From: Acidobacteriota bacterium
Lineage (GTDB): Bacteria > Acidobacteriota > Blastocatellia > Pyrinomonadales > Pyrinomonadaceae
Direction of reading: 5' to 3'
Assembly (NCBI GenBank): GCA_019639155.1
Contig: JAHBSJ010000001.1
Location: forward strand, 421,948 to 485,947
DNA length: 64,000 bases
Positions 36,239 through 45,113 of this stretch are shown here, one piece after another. Every line of letters starts with the position of its first letter. Position 1 is the first letter of the stretch. The position numbers and the translations under genes are program-made. The notes beneath the pieces are model-generated. The model did not search any database, had not been told where the DNA came from, and was given only the letters and a program-made list of their open reading frames with translations.

Positions 36239-38027
36239 ACGGCCAGAATATCGGCACCAGCAGCATCGCCGCAACAAAAACGACCGCCGTCAAAATAAAG
36301 CCGACCTTTACAAAATCCATGAACCGGTAACGTCCCGCCGTATAGACCAGAACGCACGCAGGTTCGAGCGGCGTTATGAACGAGAACGAGGCGGCGAGCG
36401 TAACCATGATGGCAAAAGGCCGCGGGTCGGCGCCGAATTCGAGTGCGGTCTTTACGGCGACCGGAAGAACCACGAGGGCCGCCGCCTGATTGGACATCGG
36501 CTGCGTCAACAGAACCGTGAGCAAGAAGAACCCTCCCAAGACCGCAGCGACACCGAAACTCCCGAACGTCGTTTCGATGATAGCCGCCAGATAACGGTCG
36601 GTACCTGTATTCTCCATCGCAACGCCGAAGCTCATCATACCCGCGATCAGAACAAGCAGCCGGAAATCTATGAACGAATAGATCTCAGAATAACGAACGG
36701 TCTTTGTCGCGAGCATCAGAAAAACACCTGAAAGAACGCAGACCGCCACCGGAACTTCGAACCCCGTAGTAACTTTTGTGAATGACAGTCCGAGAAAAAG
36801 TGCGAATGCGGCGATCGCCCACCGGCGTTTGTCAGTACGCGCGGTGGAGTCTGAAACATCCTCCAGAAGGATCACCTCGCGGTCGGTTATCAGATTTTCT
36901 ACGGCTTTCCGGGGCCCTTGAACAAGCAGTACGTCGCCGAATCGCAGATGAACGTCGCTCATCTTTTCGACGATGGTCTTTGAGTGGTGATTGATGGCAA
37001 GGACCGTCAGTCCGTAACGGTCGCGAAAATCGAGCATCTTGAGCGTACGGCCGACAAATGTAGAATCTATATTGATCAGCACCTCGAAAAGCTCGATGTG
37101 ATCGCTTTCCAGCAGGACGTCATTTAGTTCGAAATCAGCCTTTATCTCAAGCCCGGATTCTTCCTTTACCCGCAAAATGTCGGCGATCTTGCCCTCAACG
37201 ACCAAGATGTCCCGCCTTTGAATTCGTTCGTTATTGGACGGTGCGGCTATTTTTGTATCACCGCGGATGATGCCCAGCACGTTGAGATCCATTTCGGCGC
37301 GGATGTTCGCGGAAGCGAGCGTTTCACCGACCAGCGGCGAATCCGGCAGAACGATCAGCTCGGAGATGTAGTCGCGAATGCTGTAGTCGTCGGTCAGCGA
37401 ATCGCCGGAAGCTTTGTGTGCCGGCAGCAGTTTTCGGCCGATGACAAGCATGTAAAGAATGCCGGCCAGAACCATTACCAGACCGACCGGCGTCAGTTCG
37501 AACATCGATATCGGCTCGTAACCGTATCGCTGAAGTGCGCCGCTGACCGCGAGATTTGTCGATGTACCGATGAGTGTGCAGGAACCGCCGAGTATCGTTC
37601 CGAACGCCATCGGCATCAGGAGTTTGGAAGGCGGCAGTTTCGCCCTTGCCGCAAGCCCGATCACGACAGGAAGCAGCATCGCCGCCGTCGTCGTATTATT
37701 GATGAAAGCGCTCGCCAGCGCCGCCACTGCCATTATCAGCGCGGTCAGAAAGAACTCGTTCGTGCCCGCGATCTTGCTGATCCGCCGGCCTATCAGATCG
37801 ACAAGCCCTGTCTTTATCAACCCACCGACGAGAACAAATAGGCCGCCGATGGTTATGATGATCTCGTTTCCAAAACCTGCGACGGCGTCCTTGATATTCA
37901 AGACACCCGACATCACCAATGCCACGACAAGCAAAAGCGAGATCACATCGACGGGCAGCTTTTCGGTCGCGAACAGAATTATCGCGAGCGTGATCAGGAA
38001 AAGCGTTACAGCGATCTCGGGGGTCAT
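36231..38027 (-). CDS. SLC13-type anion permease with two RCK-C (TrkA-C) domains
   Basis: 598 residues. Two membrane halves (about 1-190 and 400-598) flank a cytosolic insert with two TrkA-C/RCK_C domains: around 210-285 (VGETLASANIRAEMDLNVLG) and 300-375 (DFRDRYGLTVLAINHHSKTI). The helical-hairpin motifs of the DASS family are seen in AAALASAFINNTTTAAMLLP and LTQPMSNQAAALVVLPVAVK. Such proteins carry dicarboxylates or sulfate, usually with sodium, and the TrkA-C domains may sense a ligand. Its start is close to the divergent serine hydrolase. Confidence 0.92.
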   Translation of the reverse strand: MTPEIAVTLFLITLAIILFATEKLPVDVISLLLVVALVMSGVLNIKDAVAGFGNEIIITIGGLFVLVGGLIKTGLVDLIGRRISKIAGTNEFFLTALIMAVAALASAFINNTTTAAMLLPVVIGLAARAKLPPSKLLMPMAFGTILGGSCTLIGTSTNLAVSGALQRYGYEPISMFELTPVGLVMVLAGILYMLVIGRKLLPAHKASGDSLTDDYSIRDYISELIVLPDSPLVGETLASANIRAEMDLNVLGIIRGDTKIAAPSNNERIQRRDILVVEGKIADILRVKEESGLEIKADFELNDVLLESDHIELFEVLINIDSTFVGRTLKMLDFRDRYGLTVLAINHHSKTIVEKMSDVHLRFGDVLLVQGPRKAVENLITDREVILLEDVSDSTARTDKRRWAIAAFALFLGLSFTKVTTGFEVPVAVCVLSGVFLMLATKTVRYSEIYSFIDFRLLVLIAGMMSFGVAMENTGTDRYLAAIIETTFGSFGVAAVLGGFFLLTVLLTQPMSNQAAALVVLPVAVKTALEFGADPRPFAIMVTLAASFSFITPLEPACVLVYTAGRYRFMDFVKVGFILTAVVFVAAMLLVPIFWPFS

Positions 38028-38147
38028 CGTTTGGCAAGGATAATCGAAACGGTGCTGATATCAAAGCGTTTTTACGCCGAGAGCCGTGCTACAATCGACC
38101 CAAATCCCGCGTTTTCGGGTAGATGCCACATCGGGAGAATTCTAACA

Positions 38148-39689
38148 ATGCGAATCCTAAAACCTTTTGTTCTGCTGTTTTTGCTGACCTTTCTGGCCGG
38201 TTCATCGCCGGGTCAAAGCCTGGATGAAAAGCTGGCAGAAATAGACGCATACGCCAAAACCGTCATTGATACATGGAAAGGGCCGGGCATGGCGATAGCG
38301 GTTGTGAAGGACGACAAGGCCGTTTTCCAAAAAGGCTACGGCGTGCTGAAACTCGGCGAACCCGCGGCCGTCAACGAGAACACGGTTTTCGCGATCGCTT
38401 CGAATTCCAAAGCATTTACGACCGCCGCTCTCGCGATACTTGTCGATGAAAAGAAATTGAATTGGGACGACAAGGTGTCGAAATTTCTGCCCGATTTTCA
38501 GATGTACGATGCGTGGGTCACGAGTGAATTGACCGTGCGCGATCTGGTCACGCACCGCGTCGGGCTGGACACATTCAGCGGCGACCTGCTGTGGTACGAG
38601 ACGACGTATTCGCCCGACGAGATCCTGAAACGCTTACGATATCTAAAGCCGGTTTCGAGTTTTCGCTCACGATACGGTTATCAAAATCTGATGTTCATCG
38701 CCGCGGGCAAGGTCATCGAAAAGGCGTCCGGAATGACCTGGTGCGGCTTTGTTACGGAGCGTATCCTGAAGCCGCTTGAGATGAACCGCACTACGTGCAG
38801 CGTAAACGACCTGCCCGACAACGCAGCGTGGCCGCACAACGAATCGGGAGGAAAACTTCGTGTGCTGCATCGCGGCAACGTCGACGGCTCGTATGCAGCG
38901 GCTGCGCTTAATTCGTCGGTCGCTGACCTGTCAAAATGGGTACGCACGCAGTTGAACCGAGGCAAGTTCGGCGACAAACAGATATTCAGCGAACAGCAGG
39001 CGTGGGCGATGCATCAGCCGTGGCTGGCGCAGCAGATATCGCCGCAGACGCTTCGCAATTATCCGACGCGTCAATTCGCGGGCGTTGGGATGGGCTGGTT
39101 CGTCTTCAACCATCACGGCAAAAAGATAGTCAATCACAGCGGCGGGCTCGATGGAATGCTTTCATTCACGGTTCTAATTCCTGAGGAGAACGCGGGCTTT
39201 GTGGTCTTAACGAACAACGAATCACCGTCGTACAGCATAATGATGAACAAGATCATGGACGTGATGACCGGCGCCCCGAAACGTGACTGGAACGAGGAGT
39301 TGAAAACGCGAACCGCCGCTGCGAAAAAGACGGCTGACGAAGCGCGAGCGAAAGAGGACGCCGCCCGCGTGATCGGTACAAAACCGTCGCTGGTAATGTC
39401 GGGCTATGCGGGAACCTACGGCGACAGACTTTACGGAGACGTTACCGTAGCGGAAGAGAACGGCAAACTCGTGCTGCGTTTCGGGCCTTCGCCGAATTTC
39501 GTCGCCGACCTCGAACACTGGCATTACGATACGTTCGAGATCAAGTGGCGGCCCTCGGTCGCATACAATTTCCCCCGCGGTTTCGTCGTTTTCACACTCG
39601 ATAAAACGGGCAAGACCGAACGCCTGATCGTCGAACAGCCGAACAACGATTTCTGGTTCTATGAACTGGAACTGCGAAGGAAGAACTAG
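38148..39689 (+). CDS. exported serine hydrolase (class C beta-lactamase fold) with DUF3471 tail
   Basis: 513 residues from the ATG at 38148, with GGGAG ten bases upstream and a signal peptide (FVLLFLLTFLAGSSPGQS). The active-site motifs of penicillin-binding/AmpC-like enzymes are present: SxxK as SNSK (in FAIASNSKAFTT), YxN as YQN (SRYGYQNLMFIA) and HxG as HSG (VNHSGGLDGMLSF). The last 110 residues form a DUF3471-type beta domain (LVMSGYAGTYGDRLYGD). It is probably an esterase or peptidase acting on cell wall or peptides; resistance is not implied. Confidence 0.92.
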   Translation: MRILKPFVLLFLLTFLAGSSPGQSLDEKLAEIDAYAKTVIDTWKGPGMAIAVVKDDKAVFQKGYGVLKLGEPAAVNENTVFAIASNSKAFTTAALAILVDEKKLNWDDKVSKFLPDFQMYDAWVTSELTVRDLVTHRVGLDTFSGDLLWYETTYSPDEILKRLRYLKPVSSFRSRYGYQNLMFIAAGKVIEKASGMTWCGFVTERILKPLEMNRTTCSVNDLPDNAAWPHNESGGKLRVLHRGNVDGSYAAAALNSSVADLSKWVRTQLNRGKFGDKQIFSEQQAWAMHQPWLAQQISPQTLRNYPTRQFAGVGMGWFVFNHHGKKIVNHSGGLDGMLSFTVLIPEENAGFVVLTNNESPSYSIMMNKIMDVMTGAPKRDWNEELKTRTAAAKKTADEARAKEDAARVIGTKPSLVMSGYAGTYGDRLYGDVTVAEENGKLVLRFGPSPNFVADLEHWHYDTFEIKWRPSVAYNFPRGFVVFTLDKTGKTERLIVEQPNNDFWFYELELRRKN

Positions 39690-39789
39690 ATACTGTGTCC
39701 ATGACGGCTCGACAAATTCGACGCCGTTATGTAAGAATTCTTTTTCCGTTCCAACTTAGAATCGGGAAACAGGAGATATCGTTAGATAA

Positions 39790-39972
39790 ATGTCAGAAGA
39801 AGCAGTTCAGCAGGCCGAGGCACCGACCGAGGACGTTCATTACCAAGCCGTCGAAAAAGAAGGCGTGGTAACGGCGATCTGGGAGATGCAGGGCCAGCGG
39901 CACATCCGCACGATCGATCCGCGATCGAACGAAGGTAAGCAAATTCTTGCCCTGTTCGAGACCGCGGCGTAA
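39790..39972 (+). CDS. small acidic hypothetical protein
   Basis: 60 residues with an acidic start (SEEAVQQAEAPTEDVHYQ) and a compact end (VVTAIWEMQGQRHIRTIDPR). It has no membrane segment or cysteines. An AGGAG lies about a dozen bases upstream of the ATG, farther than usual. Independent transcription between the hydrolase and a convergent gene is plausible. Family unknown; a real but small gene is more likely than not. Confidence 0.5.
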   Translation: MSEEAVQQAEAPTEDVHYQAVEKEGVVTAIWEMQGQRHIRTIDPRSNEGKQILALFETAA

Positions 39973-40035
39973 ATTCAGCGAAATTCAACTCGCACGAATG
40001 TTCGGCGAACGCATGTTCGTCCGACATTCGTGTGT

Positions 40036-40785
40036 TTACAGATCTGCGAATAATTCCGTGATCGGATGCGGCGGATTTGGCAATTGCTTGCCGTCCAGTT
40101 CATCGACTGCGGCAACGCCGAGCCCTGCAGATGTTAGATAGACGGCATCGGCGCAGTTTAGATCTTTCAATTCAGCCTCGACCTCGGCACAATCAAGATT
40201 TTCAAGCACAAATTCCCGCGTCGTTCCCGGCAGACAGCCGGTCGAGAGAGCCGGCGTGAAAAGCTTTTCGCCCTTCCGCCAAAAGATATTTGCCATACTG
40301 CCGCCGGTTATATGGCCGCGTTCATTTACGCGAACGGCCTCTTGAAACCCGCGGCTCTTTGCCTCATCTATAGCGAGAATATTTTCCAGATAATTACAGG
40401 ATTTCACGCCAGCGAGCGGCGAGCGAGAATTCACCAGATACGGCGACACGCCCAGACGGAGAGGCGACGCAACCGGCCGCGATTCGCCAACCAGAATGTC
40501 TAAACTCGTCCCGAACGACGCAGCAGCTGCAGGCCAATGCGGTCCCGCGGCCTCATCGGCAAAAGTCAGACGAACACGGCCGTCTGCCAGGCGGCTCGCG
40601 GATATGGCGTCGGCGGTCTCAGAACGAACTTCAGTTTCCGTATGTTCCGTGAGATCAATACCGGAAGCTTCCGCATTGCGAATAATTCGACGCCAATGCT
40701 TTTCCCAGAACAGCAGCTTACCATTGCGGAAAGCAATGGTCGTGAAAATGCCTTTGCCGTAAAGACGGGCTTGCGACGGGAACAT
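40036..40785 (-). CDS. aminotransferase class IV (PabC/BCAT-like)
   Basis: 249 residues starting at the ATG that shares its A with the stop of the alpha/beta hydrolase gene (TGATG), so the two are coupled. The PLP lysine is in GVKSCNYLENILAIDEAKS. The usual Glu that contacts the PLP ring (in VTEGxxxNIF) is Gly here (ITGGSMANIFWRKG). STGCLPGTTREFVLENL completes the cofactor phosphate site. Candidates are 4-amino-4-deoxychorismate lyase (folate) or an amino acid transaminase; the length fits PabC slightly better. An upstream extension to 40905 would overlap the hydrolase heavily and is rejected. Confidence 0.85.
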   Translation of the reverse strand: MFPSQARLYGKGIFTTIAFRNGKLLFWEKHWRRIIRNAEASGIDLTEHTETEVRSETADAISASRLADGRVRLTFADEAAGPHWPAAAASFGTSLDILVGESRPVASPLRLGVSPYLVNSRSPLAGVKSCNYLENILAIDEAKSRGFQEAVRVNERGHITGGSMANIFWRKGEKLFTPALSTGCLPGTTREFVLENLDCAEVEAELKDLNCADAVYLTSAGLGVAAVDELDGKQLPNPPHPITELFADL

Positions 40786-41783
40786 CACACCACCAGTTTC
40801 GCTTCGTCGGTCGAGGCCGCTATGCTGCCTTTCGCCGAGCGGCAGAATTCGGTTACGAGCTCGGTGAAAAGCTCCGGCCGCTCTTCCTGTGGGACGTGGC
40901 CGCAATCCTTCAGGATCACAAAACGCGATTTAAGAATTCCCTTGTGCAGCTTGTAGCCGTTGCCGATGGGGATGACGGTATCCTGATCGCCCCAGATTAT
41001 TAGTGTCGGCTGGTCGATCAGTTCGAGGTCGCGTTCGATGCGGTCGGCGTGCCAATTTCGCGACGTCGCCAGCACCGCATGATGCCCGTCGGCCGCATGT
41101 AGCGGACGGCGGATCGATTCGATGCGGTCATCGGTGATCAGGTGATGATTTGCCTTAGCGAGCGTGCCCTGCATACGCATTCGCAGGAATGCCTTTGAAT
41201 CGATCAGGAACGGCGTCATCGCTTCGCCGACGCCCGGCAGCGACGCGAGCCGCAGCAGCGGATGCTTTTTCGGGCGGTCATTTATCACCGCATCGACAAG
41301 GACGAGCTTATCAACGATTCCGGGATTGTCCAGCGTCAGGTTCAATGCGACGGCACCGCCGTACGAACTGCCGACCACAATTGCCCGCCCGATGCCCAAA
41401 CGGTTCAAAAAACGCGAAATTAGGTGAGACTGTGACTGTATCGTGTAATCAAACCAACGCGGTTTCTCGGAATAACCAAACCCGACAAGGTCGAGCGCAA
41501 TGACGCGATAGCCGGCACGGCCAAGCATCGGTGCCGTCGTTTTCCATACGTAAGCCGACGCAGTATAGCCGTGTATCAGCAGCATCACGGGAGCCGTCGG
41601 CTCGCCGAATTCCTGATAATGCAGCCGTATGCCGTCAACCGTAATAAAACGCGACCTGTCCGAGTGAATGACCTTGTCGGCGACGCTGTCCCATTCGACC
41701 GTTCGGGCACGCGTCAGCATCTTTACGGCGACCGCCGCACCTGCCGCACCGCCAATTGCAATTGCAATGTTTCTCTTTTTCAT
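40785..41783 (-). CDS. alpha/beta hydrolase
   Basis: 332 residues. A hydrophobic N-terminus (IAIAIGGAAGAAVAV) may anchor the protein in the membrane. The fold begins at LHYQEFGEPTAPVMLLIHG (oxyanion HG). The nucleophile elbow is GSSYGGAVALN (catalytic Ser), the acid is the Asp in IIWGDQDTVIP and the histidine is in DCGHVPQEERPE. The substrate is not predictable. It lies upstream of, and overlaps by one base, the aminotransferase gene, and 12 bases downstream of truB, suggesting a truB-hydrolase-aminotransferase operon. Confidence 0.9.
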   Translation of the reverse strand: MKKRNIAIAIGGAAGAAVAVKMLTRARTVEWDSVADKVIHSDRSRFITVDGIRLHYQEFGEPTAPVMLLIHGYTASAYVWKTTAPMLGRAGYRVIALDLVGFGYSEKPRWFDYTIQSQSHLISRFLNRLGIGRAIVVGSSYGGAVALNLTLDNPGIVDKLVLVDAVINDRPKKHPLLRLASLPGVGEAMTPFLIDSKAFLRMRMQGTLAKANHHLITDDRIESIRRPLHAADGHHAVLATSRNWHADRIERDLELIDQPTLIIWGDQDTVIPIGNGYKLHKGILKSRFVILKDCGHVPQEERPELFTELVTEFCRSAKGSIAASTDEAKLVV

Positions 41784-41795
41784 TACGTGATGATT

Positions 41796-42704
41796 TTAAC
41801 GCAAAACGACTTTTGGCCGAACAGAATTTTCAGCCGCTTCAAAATTTCCGACAGCTATCAACTCGCCGGTTGGCGAGATCATACGTACAAGATCGCCATC
41901 CTGTCGGGCATCGGGGTTCACTCGCGTTGACATACCGTTCAGCGTCGCGGCGACGCGGTTTTCCGTGAGGCGAAACTCCGGAAGGTGTTCGACAGCGGCC
42001 TCCATCGGCAAAAGCAAACTTGCCGGATCGCTGCTTGGTTCCAGTTGTTCCAATGTTGATGCCTGCTCGAGCGAGAAACGTCCTGCGTGCGTTCGCCGCA
42101 GCTCTTTCAGATGGGCGCCGACGCCGATCGCCTTTCCTATATCTTCGGCAAGCGTGCGGATGTACGTTCCCGCGGAACATCGGACGGTGAGTTTTAGATC
42201 CCAGGTCTCAGATTCCGCGTCTGATGCGAGATATTCCTCCTCAATTTCGAGTTTCGAAATGTTCACGCTTACAGGCCGGCGTTCGACCTCTTCGCCTTTG
42301 CGTGCAAGCTCATACAGCTTTTTTCCCGCAACCTTTTTGGCCGAATACATAGGCGGCACCTGCTTTATCTGACCCCGAAATCGCCCCAACACCTCCTCAA
42401 CAATTTCAGCCGTCAGCTCTTCCCGTCTCCTTGTCTCCTCTTCTCCTTGTCTCTCCCCGGTACGGTCGCCTGTATCCGTCGCATAACCGAAAGCCACGGT
42501 CGCTACGTATTCCTTTTCGTCCTTATCTATGAACTGCGCCAGCCGCGTCGCCTTGCCGACCAAGATCACAAGAACGCCCGTAGCAAAAGGATCGAGTGTG
42601 CCGGTATGGCCTACTCGTTTCGTGCCCAGAATGCGACGCACGCGGTTGACCACATCGTGCGATGTAATTCCTTCGGGTTTATCGATGATCAGAACGCCGT
42701 CCAC
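41796..42704 (-). CDS. truB: tRNA pseudouridine synthase B
   Basis: 302 residues; makes pseudouridine 55 in the T-loop of tRNAs. Family motifs: DGVLIIDKPEGITSHDVVNR, KRVGHTGTLDPFATGVL (catalytic Asp in GTLDP), GYATDTGD, VPPMYSAKKVAGKKLYELAR and CSAGTYIRTLAEDIG. A PUA-like C-terminus follows. Between GYATDTGDRTGE and ELTAEIVEEV lies a charged insertion (QGEEETRRRE) encoded by a purine-rich tandem repeat. The gene heads a probable operon with the two genes downstream. Confidence 0.96.
   Translation of the reverse strand: MDGVLIIDKPEGITSHDVVNRVRRILGTKRVGHTGTLDPFATGVLVILVGKATRLAQFIDKDEKEYVATVAFGYATDTGDRTGERQGEEETRRREELTAEIVEEVLGRFRGQIKQVPPMYSAKKVAGKKLYELARKGEEVERRPVSVNISKLEIEEEYLASDAESETWDLKLTVRCSAGTYIRTLAEDIGKAIGVGAHLKELRRTHAGRFSLEQASTLEQLEPSSDPASLLLPMEAAVEHLPEFRLTENRVAATLNGMSTRVNPDARQDGDLVRMISPTGELIAVGNFEAAENSVRPKVVLR
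42426..42453. repeat. tandem repeat inside truB
   Basis: The 12-base sequence TCTCCTTGTCTC occurs twice (42426-42437 and 42442-42453) within a pyrimidine-only-like tract from about 42419 to 42458. On the coding strand it is GAGACAAGGAGA-type sequence encoding the extra charged residues of TruB, apparently an in-frame insertion tolerated in a surface loop. Confidence 0.6.
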
Positions 42705-42821
42705 GCTCTTAGTTTATGCGAGCCCGCGAAACACGCGAAAGACACGAAACCGGAATTGGCGGCGTTGCGGAAGCCATCTCGCACTTGCCAATCGTCTCCG
42801 CAATACAGCAAAATCACGCCA

Positions 42822-43367
42822 ATGTGGCATAAGAAAAAGCGGCAGATCGACAACGACGAACGCGTGGTCAAGGACGTCGAAAAAGCGCGTGAGCGTACGA
42901 TGAACCGCGCCGTTAAGCTGCTTGCCGCAAAGCCGCGTTCCGTCGAAGAGCTGCGTCAGCGTCTGCTTGAAAAGACGTGGACGAACGCTGAGATCGTTGA
43001 CGCGGTCATCGCAAAACTCGAGGAATACAAGTACCTTGACGATGAACAGTTCGCACGCGATACTGCACTTTCAAAACTTCGCCGCCAACCTCAGGGACGC
43101 CGCCGCCTTGAGTTTTCGATGCGTGACAAAAAGCTCTCGACCGAAGACGTCGAGGCGGCAATTGCCGAAGCCTACGAACAACTCCCCGAAGAGGCACTCC
43201 TAGAAAAAGCCATCGAAAAACGTGTTCGACTGAAAGGCTCTCCGAAAGACCGGAACGAACTGAAGAAATTCTACGACCATCTGATGCGGCTTGGGTTTTC
43301 ATATTCGCTTGTCCGCGAGAAACTAGACCTCATAAACTCAGAAGACGTTCCCGCCGAAAACGAATAG
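42822..43367 (+). CDS. recX: RecX family regulatory protein
   Basis: 181 residues from the ATG at 42822; an upstream open frame overlaps truB antisense and is not credible. Three RecX helical repeats are visible: RAVKLLAAKPRSVEELRQRL, KLEEYKYLDDEQFARDTALS, and ALLEKAIEKRVRLKG with FYDHLMRLGFSYSLVREKL. RecX binds RecA filaments and modulates recombination and SOS. The gene stands alone, divergent from truB, with a strong terminator right at its stop; recA is not in the window. Confidence 0.88.
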   Translation: MWHKKKRQIDNDERVVKDVEKARERTMNRAVKLLAAKPRSVEELRQRLLEKTWTNAEIVDAVIAKLEEYKYLDDEQFARDTALSKLRRQPQGRRRLEFSMRDKKLSTEDVEAAIAEAYEQLPEEALLEKAIEKRVRLKGSPKDRNELKKFYDHLMRLGFSYSLVREKLDLINSEDVPAENE

Positions 43368-43390
43368 CGCAAAATTTTTGCGCTTTTTTT
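43367..43390 (+). terminator. intrinsic terminator of recX
   Basis: GCGCAAA and TTTGCGC (within 43367-43383) form a 7-bp stem with a 3-base loop, followed by seven T (43384-43390). The first base of the stem is the last base of the recX stop codon. Confidence 0.85.
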
Positions 43391-43492
43391 GAATCCAAAC
43401 TTTTTCTAAACCCGAATGACTCTCCAAAAGGCAATCAAGCCTTCGGTTTTAATTTTTGTTAGTTCATTAAATTTAAGGGGAGATTAATAGTC

Positions 43493-44017
43493 ATGAAATT
43501 GTTTGGATTTTTTGTAGTTGCATTCGCTCTGGTCTTCGGTTCTTTCGCTCTGCCGACGCAGGCCGAAAAGACGAACACCATCGTTGATATCGCAGTTTCG
43601 TCGAAGGATCATTCGACGCTCGTCGCCGCTGTGAAGGCAGCAGGCCTCGTTGAAACTCTCAACGGAGCCGGCCCGTTCACCGTGTTTGCTCCGGTAAACT
43701 CGGCATTTGAAAAGCTGCCGGCAGGAACCGTTGAGTCGCTGCTCAAGCCTGAGAACAAAGCCGCTCTTGCTAAGGTTCTGACCTACCACGTTGTTGCAGG
43801 CAACATCGATTCCAAGGCCGTCGCGGATGCGATCAAGAAGGGCAACGGCAAAGCCGAACTCACCACCGTTTCAGGCGGCAAGCTCACGGCGATGGTCAAA
43901 GACGGCAATGTTTGGCTCAAGGACGAGAAAGGCAATAAGGCCAAAGTTACGGCTGTTGACCTCAAGGGTTCGAACGGTGTCATCCATGTCATAGACTCCG
44001 TTGTTCTGCCCAAGTAG
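43493..44017 (+). CDS. secreted fasciclin (FAS1) domain protein
   Basis: 174 residues with a GGGGAG ribosome-binding site and a signal peptide (FFVVAFALVFGSFALPTQA). The single FAS1 domain shows both conserved regions: H1 (GAGPFTVFAPVNSAFEKLPA) and H2 (GSNGVIHVIDSVVLPK), with YHVVAGNIDSKAVADAIKK between. FAS1 proteins mediate adhesion or matrix binding; bacterial single-domain forms are usually secreted or surface-bound. It has its own transcription unit after the recX terminator. Confidence 0.93.
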   Translation: MKLFGFFVVAFALVFGSFALPTQAEKTNTIVDIAVSSKDHSTLVAAVKAAGLVETLNGAGPFTVFAPVNSAFEKLPAGTVESLLKPENKAALAKVLTYHVVAGNIDSKAVADAIKKGNGKAELTTVSGGKLTAMVKDGNVWLKDEKGNKAKVTAVDLKGSNGVIHVIDSVVLPK

Positions 44018-44035
44018 TCAGTAGTTCTTTTCCTC

Positions 44036-44144
44036 CCAGGTTTCGCCTGGCGGACGAAGGCACGGTTTCAAGGTTTCCTGATCAAAGAGTTTCTGGAGGG
44101 GTGCTCTGAGAGATGGAAAGGGAAAAAGCCCTTCGTTCGCCGGG
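44036..44144. ncRNA. unassigned structured region before the alaS fragment
   Basis: Positions 44046-44060 and 44130-44144 can pair over 15 consecutive base pairs (two of them G-U), closing a 69-base interior. A separate hairpin CCAGG-TTTCG-CCTGG (44036-44050) competes with the left arm. Neither strand has a plausible reading frame here. I could not match it to T-box, TPP, SAM, SRP or other families by eye. It could be a leader element, a small RNA or the 3' region of the fasciclin transcript. Confidence 0.4.
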
Positions 44145-44206
44145 CGAACTCGCGCTTGAACGCACTGATGTCCGATGCATCTTCATTGTGTTAGAATTCT
44201 CTATTT

Positions 44207-45037
44207 ATGACGGGCAGCGAGATCAGACAAAAATTCCTGGATTACTTTGAAATGAACGGGCACAAAGTGGTGCCCTCATCGCCTTTGTTGCCGGCAAACG
44301 ACCCGACGCTGCTTTTCACGAACGCCGGGATGAATCAGTTCAAGGACCTTTTCCTCGGCAACGAGAAACGCGAATACACGCGGGCAGTTACCACTCAAAA
44401 ATGCATACGCGCAGGCGGAAAACACAACGACCTCGACGAGGTCGGCAAGACCGCAAGGCACCACACATTCTTTGAGATGCTCGGCAATTTCTCCTTCGGC
44501 GATTATTTCAAAGAGGACGCGATCAAGTATGCGTGGGAATTTCTGGTTGACGAACTCGGACTCGATACCGAACGGCTCTGGTTCACGGTTTTCGAGGGCG
44601 ATGACGAGGTCGGTCCCGACGATGAGGCCCGTGACCTCTGGATCAAAGCGGGAGCTCCGCCTGAGCGAGTTCTCGGTTTCGGCCGCAAAGACAATTTTTG
44701 GCAAATGGGCGACACAGGACCCTGCGGGCCGTGCTCGGAGATCCACTATTACATGGGCGAAGATCCGACAGCCCCTGAGAAGAACTGCGCCGAATTCGTC
44801 AACGGACCCGGCGATACGACGATGGAAATATGGAATCTCGTCTTTATGCAGTATAACCGCTCGCAGAATGACGATGGCTCGTTCACGCTGACGCCGCTGC
44901 CGGCACCGTCGGTCGATACGGGCATGGGGCTCGAACGTATCACTGCCGTAATGCAGAACGTAAAGACGAATTACGACACCGACCTGATACGTCCGCTGGT
45001 CGAATACGCCGCGTCGCTGTCAGAACCGCATGCGTGA
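44207..45037 (+). CDS. alaS: alanyl-tRNA synthetase, N-terminal catalytic fragment (truncated)
   Basis: 276 residues against roughly 870-880 for full-length AlaRS. The class II catalytic core is intact and canonical: motif 1 region ([20 protein letters not shown]), motif 2 ([36 protein letters not shown]), motif 3 ([15 protein letters not shown]). The protein ends seven residues after EYAASLS; the tRNA-recognition, editing and C-Ala domains are absent, and no remnant of them follows. A complete alaS must exist elsewhere. This is either a decayed partial copy, a retained catalytic paralogue, or an assembly join. An extended -10 (TG-T-TAGAAT, 44189-44197) sits just upstream. Confidence 0.85.
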   Translation: MTGSEIRQKFLDYFEMNGHKVVPSSPLLPANDPTLLFTNAGMNQFKDLFLGNEKREYTRAVTTQKCIRAGGKHNDLDEVGKTARHHTFFEMLGNFSFGDYFKEDAIKYAWEFLVDELGLDTERLWFTVFEGDDEVGPDDEARDLWIKAGAPPERVLGFGRKDNFWQMGDTGPCGPCSEIHYYMGEDPTAPEKNCAEFVNGPGDTTMEIWNLVFMQYNRSQNDDGSFTLTPLPAPSVDTGMGLERITAVMQNVKTNYDTDLIRPLVEYAASLSEPHA

Positions 45038-45113
45038 GCGGGCGGCACGAAGCGTCGAGCATTTTGAACGCGGATATACGTTTCATCTGCGCGATTTCCA
45101 TTAAGATTTCGTA

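Noticed and set aside
44094..44120. GGGGTGCTCTGAGAG resembling part of a TPP riboswitch
   Set aside because: The P3 stem and the downstream AACCTGAT...GGATAATGCC part are missing, and the neighbouring gene has no link to thiamine.
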